DNA of 64,000 nucleotides from Amycolatopsis japonica (lineage in GTDB: Bacteria > Actinomycetota > Actinomycetes > Mycobacteriales > Pseudonocardiaceae): assembly GCF_000732925.1 (NCBI RefSeq), contig NZ_CP008953.1:3968001-4032000 (forward strand). Reading direction: 5' to 3'. The notes beneath the pieces are model-generated. The model had not been told where the DNA came from, did not search any database, and worked only from the letters and a program-made list of their open reading frames with translations. The position numbers and the translations under genes are program-made. Within the stretch, counting starts at the first letter, position 1, and every line of letters begins with the position of its first letter. This document shows, one piece after another, positions 61,014-64,000 of this stretch.

Positions 61014-62170
61014 GCACGCCTGAAGATCGCGTCCGCGGTTTCCCCGCTTTCGGCGCTCAGGGTGGACGAGGTCAGTTCGCTCGCTCGTGGTGGGGTCGCG
61101 CGTGGATCAGCGCGATGGAGGACACCGCGCTGGATCTGCGGCAGCTGAAACAGGGCCGCAAGTACGCCGCGGCGGGCCGGGTCGGTCCGATCACGGTCAG
61201 CCCGGGGCGGATCGCCGCGGTGGTCGACGATCAGGAAGGGCAGTACCGCACCGAGGTCCGGCTCGCGGAGCTGACCGGTGACGAGTGGGACCGCTTCCTC
61301 GACCGGGTCGCCTCGCGTGCCGGGCATCTCGCCGCGTTGCTGGACCGGGACATGCCGCACGACCTCGTCGAGGCCGCCGACGACGCCGGGGTGCATCTGC
61401 TGCCCGGGATCGGTGACCTCGATCCGGATTGCGACTGCCCCGGCTGGGAGCTGCCGTGCCGCCATGCCGCGGCGCTGTCGTTCCAGGCGTCGTGGCTGCT
61501 CGACGCCGACCCGTTCGTGCTGTTGCTGATGCGCGGCAAGGGGGAGCGGGAGCTGCTCGACGAGCTGCAGCGGCGCAACGCGCCCCGGTTCGTGCGCACC
61601 GGGGACGACGACATCGACGCCGAGCGGGCGTACGCCGGCGAGCCCGGCCCGTTGCCGGATCTCGCCGCGTTCGCGCCCACCGGAGGCCCGACCGTGCCCG
61701 GGGCGCCCGAGATCCCGGCCGAGGCCTTCGCCCTGCTGATCGACAACGCGCGACAGATGGCCGGTGCGCTCTTGGCGTCGCAGCCGAAGCTCACCCGCAA
61801 GCAGGACGCCGTCCGCCTCGCCGCCACTCGCCCGGAGACCGTGGAGAGGCTGCGCCCGGCCGAGCACGGTGAGGACTTCGATCGCGCGGTGCTCGCGTGG
61901 CGGCACGGCGGCCGTGCCGGTCTCGACGCCCTGGAGACCGTATGGACGCCGCCGTCGCAGGCGATGGGCCGGGCACGGGCCGCCTTCGCCGAGGTCGTGG
62001 ACGATCCCGGCGAAGGACTGGACGTCGAACGCAACCGCTGCACCGTTCACGGGACAGGGGTGCAGGTGCGGCTGGGCAAGGACGGGCTCTGGTACCCGTA
62101 CCGGGATCAGTGGCCCGCTGGTCCGCCCGAAGCCGATCCGGGCGCGTTGTTCGCCGCGTTGCTCGGCTGA
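61010..62170 (+). CDS. SWIM zinc-finger protein, partner of the SNF2 ATPase
   Basis: 386 residues. The SWIM motif is Cys141-x-Cys143-x6-Cys150-x-His152 (DCDCPGWELPCRH). The N-terminal segment RSWWGRAWISAMED and LKQGRKYAAAGRVG is typical for the bacterial partner protein. SWIM domains bind DNA or protein, so this likely guides the helicase. Its 3' end overlaps the convergent gene at 62107 by 64 bp, an unusually long overlap. Confidence 0.88.
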   Translation: MSTPEDRVRGFPAFGAQGGRGQFARSWWGRAWISAMEDTALDLRQLKQGRKYAAAGRVGPITVSPGRIAAVVDDQEGQYRTEVRLAELTGDEWDRFLDRVASRAGHLAALLDRDMPHDLVEAADDAGVHLLPGIGDLDPDCDCPGWELPCRHAAALSFQASWLLDADPFVLLLMRGKGERELLDELQRRNAPRFVRTGDDDIDAERAYAGEPGPLPDLAAFAPTGGPTVPGAPEIPAEAFALLIDNARQMAGALLASQPKLTRKQDAVRLAATRPETVERLRPAEHGEDFDRAVLAWRHGGRAGLDALETVWTPPSQAMGRARAAFAEVVDDPGEGLDVERNRCTVHGTGVQVRLGKDGLWYPYRDQWPAGPPEADPGALFAALLG

Positions 62171-62763
62171 TCCCACTGCCGTCCTCGCCGCAGCTGCTCC
62201 AGGTGCGGCGAGGACAGGTGGAGGATCTGATACCGGACCTCGTCGGATTCCGGTGCCTCGTCCGCCCACAGGCTGTAGCGGACGACCTGCCAGGTCCGCG
62301 GGTCGACGGCCAGCGCGCCCGAATGCGCGCCGTCCTGGCGCAGGTGCTCGCGGAGCCCGTCGAGTGCTTCGCCGAGGAAGGCCACCGGGTCGGTCTCGTC
62401 GGGGATCCGCACGATGTGCTTTCCCGCCGCGACCGGGGACGAGCCGAACGCGGGCCCTTCCTCGAAGCCGAGCACGGTCCAGTGCTGCACGGCGGGACGC
62501 CCGAAGGATTCGACGATGCCGCTGAACGGTCCGCCGAACAGGAAGGCGTTCATCCCGGCTTCGTCGTGCCACAGATAGAACGGCGAGTACTGGTTCAGCG
62601 TCGAGCCGTCGACGCCGCGCTCACGGATCCCGTACACCTTCAGCCCCAGGCCGCCGAAGTCGTCGAGCAGATGCCCGCGGGTGGCGACGCGGTCGCGGAT
62701 GATGCCCATGTCGTAGTCGGCGGGGAGGGTGATCTCGTACTGCATCGCATGCATGCCGTACAT
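62107..62763 (-). CDS. DUF4865-family protein
   Basis: 218 residues. MQYEITLPADYDMGIIRDRVATRGHLLDDFGGLGLKVYGIRERG with NQYSPFYLWHDEAGMNAFLFGGPF is characteristic of the uncharacterised DUF4865 family. Start codons at 62763, 62754 and 62745 are in frame; none has a clear ribosome-binding site, and TACTAGTAT directly upstream suggests a leaderless message from 62763. No known catalytic motif. The 3' end overlaps the SWIM gene by 64 bp. Confidence 0.78.
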   Translation of the reverse strand: MYGMHAMQYEITLPADYDMGIIRDRVATRGHLLDDFGGLGLKVYGIRERGVDGSTLNQYSPFYLWHDEAGMNAFLFGGPFSGIVESFGRPAVQHWTVLGFEEGPAFGSSPVAAGKHIVRIPDETDPVAFLGEALDGLREHLRQDGAHSGALAVDPRTWQVVRYSLWADEAPESDEVRYQILHLSSPHLEQLRRGRQWDQPSNAANNAPGSASGGPAGH

Positions 62764-62821
62764 ACTAGTAGGTACAGAGATCGTCTTCGCCCCAGATCGT
62801 GGTGCTGCCGAAACTTGAAGC

Positions 62822-63985
62822 ATGACAACAGGAAACGAGCACAGACCCGTCCTGATCGTCGGAGCGGGCGTAGCCGGACTCGCGCTCGGCAACTTCCTCC
62901 TGCGCGAGGGAATCCCTTGTGTCGTGTTCGAACGGCGCGGCCGCGAGTACGTCGAGCGACGGCAGCGCGCCGGGGTCATCGACACCAGGGCCACGCGCGT
63001 CTTCCGGAAACGAGGCCTCGAAGACCGCGTGGTCGGCGGGACTCCCATCAAGCCGACGCTCGGCTTCCGCGTCGACGGACAGCCGAGGCCCCTGACGCTC
63101 TCCCTCGAAGAACACGGGGAAGGCAGGCTCTGCCCTCAACAGGTCCTCGTCCGGAACCTCATCACCGCGTTCGAGGAGGACGGAGGCGACCTGCGGTTCG
63201 ACACCGAGGTTTCCGTGGAGGACATCGGCGAACGCCCATGCGTCCGGCTCGGCGACGGGACGATCGTCGAAGGAGCCTTCATCGCCGGATGCGACGGCAA
63301 CCACGGCGCCTCCCGCGCCGCCATCCCCGAGGACAGGATCACCCGCCACACCCACGAATACGGCTACGCGTGGCTGGTCGTCCTCGCCGACGTACCCGCC
63401 ACCCACCAGACCGTGATGGCGATCCACCGGCGCGGATTCGCGGCCCAGTTCGCCCGGGGTCCGCGCGCGAGCCGGTTCTACCTCCAGTGCCCGCTCGAGG
63501 ACACCACCGAAGACTGGCCGGACGAACGGATCTGGAGCGAACTCGAAACGCGCTTCGGTGAACCACCCGCCACAACGGGCGCGATCGTGGAGAAACAATT
63601 ACTGCCGCTGCGTGGCGAAGTGCTCAGCCCGATGAGCCACGGCAGGCTCCACCTGCTCGGCGACGCCGCGCACATCATCCCGCCGATGAGCGCGAAGGGA
63701 ATGAACCTCGCGCTGTACGACGCCAACGCCTTCGCCGACGCGCTTATCCACTACTACAAAGAGGGCGACACGGGTCCGCTCGATGCGTACTCAGACGACC
63801 GTCTGCGTGAAGTGTGGAACTACCAGGCCTTCGCGACCTGGTTCACCGACACCGTCCACGACGCCGGCGATCCGTCTCACCGAGGGGAGTTCCGGCATCG
63901 GGTGGCGCGCGCCGACTTCGACCGCCTGTACAACTCCGCGACGGCGAACCGGCTGCTGAGCGAATTCGTCGCCGGGTTGACCTGA
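62822..63985 (+). CDS. PobA-like FAD aromatic hydroxylase
   Basis: 387 residues, the size of p-hydroxybenzoate hydroxylase. The FAD motif is VLIVGAGVAGLALGNFLLREG ending FERR; the DG motif is FIAGCDGNHGASRAAI; the GD motif is GRLHLLGDAAHIIPPMSAKGMNLALYDA. The substrate region YGYAWLVVLADVP...RGFAAQF...ASRFYLQCPL aligns with the p-hydroxybenzoate 3-monooxygenase subfamily. It probably hydroxylates a 4-hydroxybenzoate-like aromatic with NAD(P)H and O2. The last 15 bases of the window after it are too short to assign. Confidence 0.86.
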   Translation: MTTGNEHRPVLIVGAGVAGLALGNFLLREGIPCVVFERRGREYVERRQRAGVIDTRATRVFRKRGLEDRVVGGTPIKPTLGFRVDGQPRPLTLSLEEHGEGRLCPQQVLVRNLITAFEEDGGDLRFDTEVSVEDIGERPCVRLGDGTIVEGAFIAGCDGNHGASRAAIPEDRITRHTHEYGYAWLVVLADVPATHQTVMAIHRRGFAAQFARGPRASRFYLQCPLEDTTEDWPDERIWSELETRFGEPPATTGAIVEKQLLPLRGEVLSPMSHGRLHLLGDAAHIIPPMSAKGMNLALYDANAFADALIHYYKEGDTGPLDAYSDDRLREVWNYQAFATWFTDTVHDAGDPSHRGEFRHRVARADFDRLYNSATANRLLSEFVAGLT

Positions 63986-64000
63986 GCGGCTATTTCCGGC

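Overview
The window is high-G+C DNA with actinobacterial habits: GTG starts, many ATGA start/stop overlaps, leaderless-looking promoters, and large families of TetR, AraC, PucR, XRE and WYL regulators. Protein types and intergenic palindromes suggest a Pseudonocardiales genome, most like Amycolatopsis; this is inference from gene content, not a search. No rRNA, tRNA or CRISPR array was seen.

Layout. (1) 1-5878: three translationally coupled genes, namely an aspartate kinase (5' end outside the window), a 1354-residue membrane single-module NRPS of the epsilon-poly-lysine synthetase (Pls) type, and a diaminobutyrate aminotransferase. Together they read as a pathway from aspartate to a poly-diaminobutyrate homopolymer. 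(2) 6016-12160: a secreted crystallin-like protein, two tiny acidic peptides sharing a TPIFD motif, ArsR and GlxA-type regulators, an isochorismatase-like hydrolase and a PoxB-like enzyme. (3) 12163-16575: a TetR gene divergent from a three-subunit molybdenum aldehyde oxidoreductase. (4) 16642-27282: esterase, methyltransferase, proline racemase/OCD genes with a GntR regulator, a GreA-like factor, a DadA-like oxidase and a PucR regulator. (5) 27331-31731: duplicated secreted metallophosphatases with a membrane propeller protein. (6) 31734-38705: nested repeat element, frameshifted methyltransferase, tyrosine recombinase divergent from a coiled-coil protein across an AT-rich palindromic spacer, ankyrin-propeller and WXG-propeller proteins. 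(7) 38808-45495: SDR/XRE pair, a PucR gene bracketed by exact 17-bp inverted repeats, GDSL lipase, an IS30-type insertion inside a palindrome, and a subtilase. (8) 45757-53895: regulators, redox genes, an ECF sigma factor coupled to a glycosyltransferase. (9) 53939-57342: a second coiled-coil paralogue, then a four-gene operon resembling a type VII secretion substrate, a WXG/HExxH effector, a lipoprotein and a small membrane protein. (10) 57433-63985: TetR, SNF2 helicase with SWIM partner, a DUF4865-like protein and a PobA-like hydroxylase.

Intergenic spaces repeatedly carry long near-perfect palindromes (13-25 bp arms) and two loci carry three-unit 21-bp tandem repeats. The strongest candidates for something unusual are the poly-diaminobutyrate cluster, the type VII effector operon, and the recombinase/coiled-coil pair with its AT-rich spacer.
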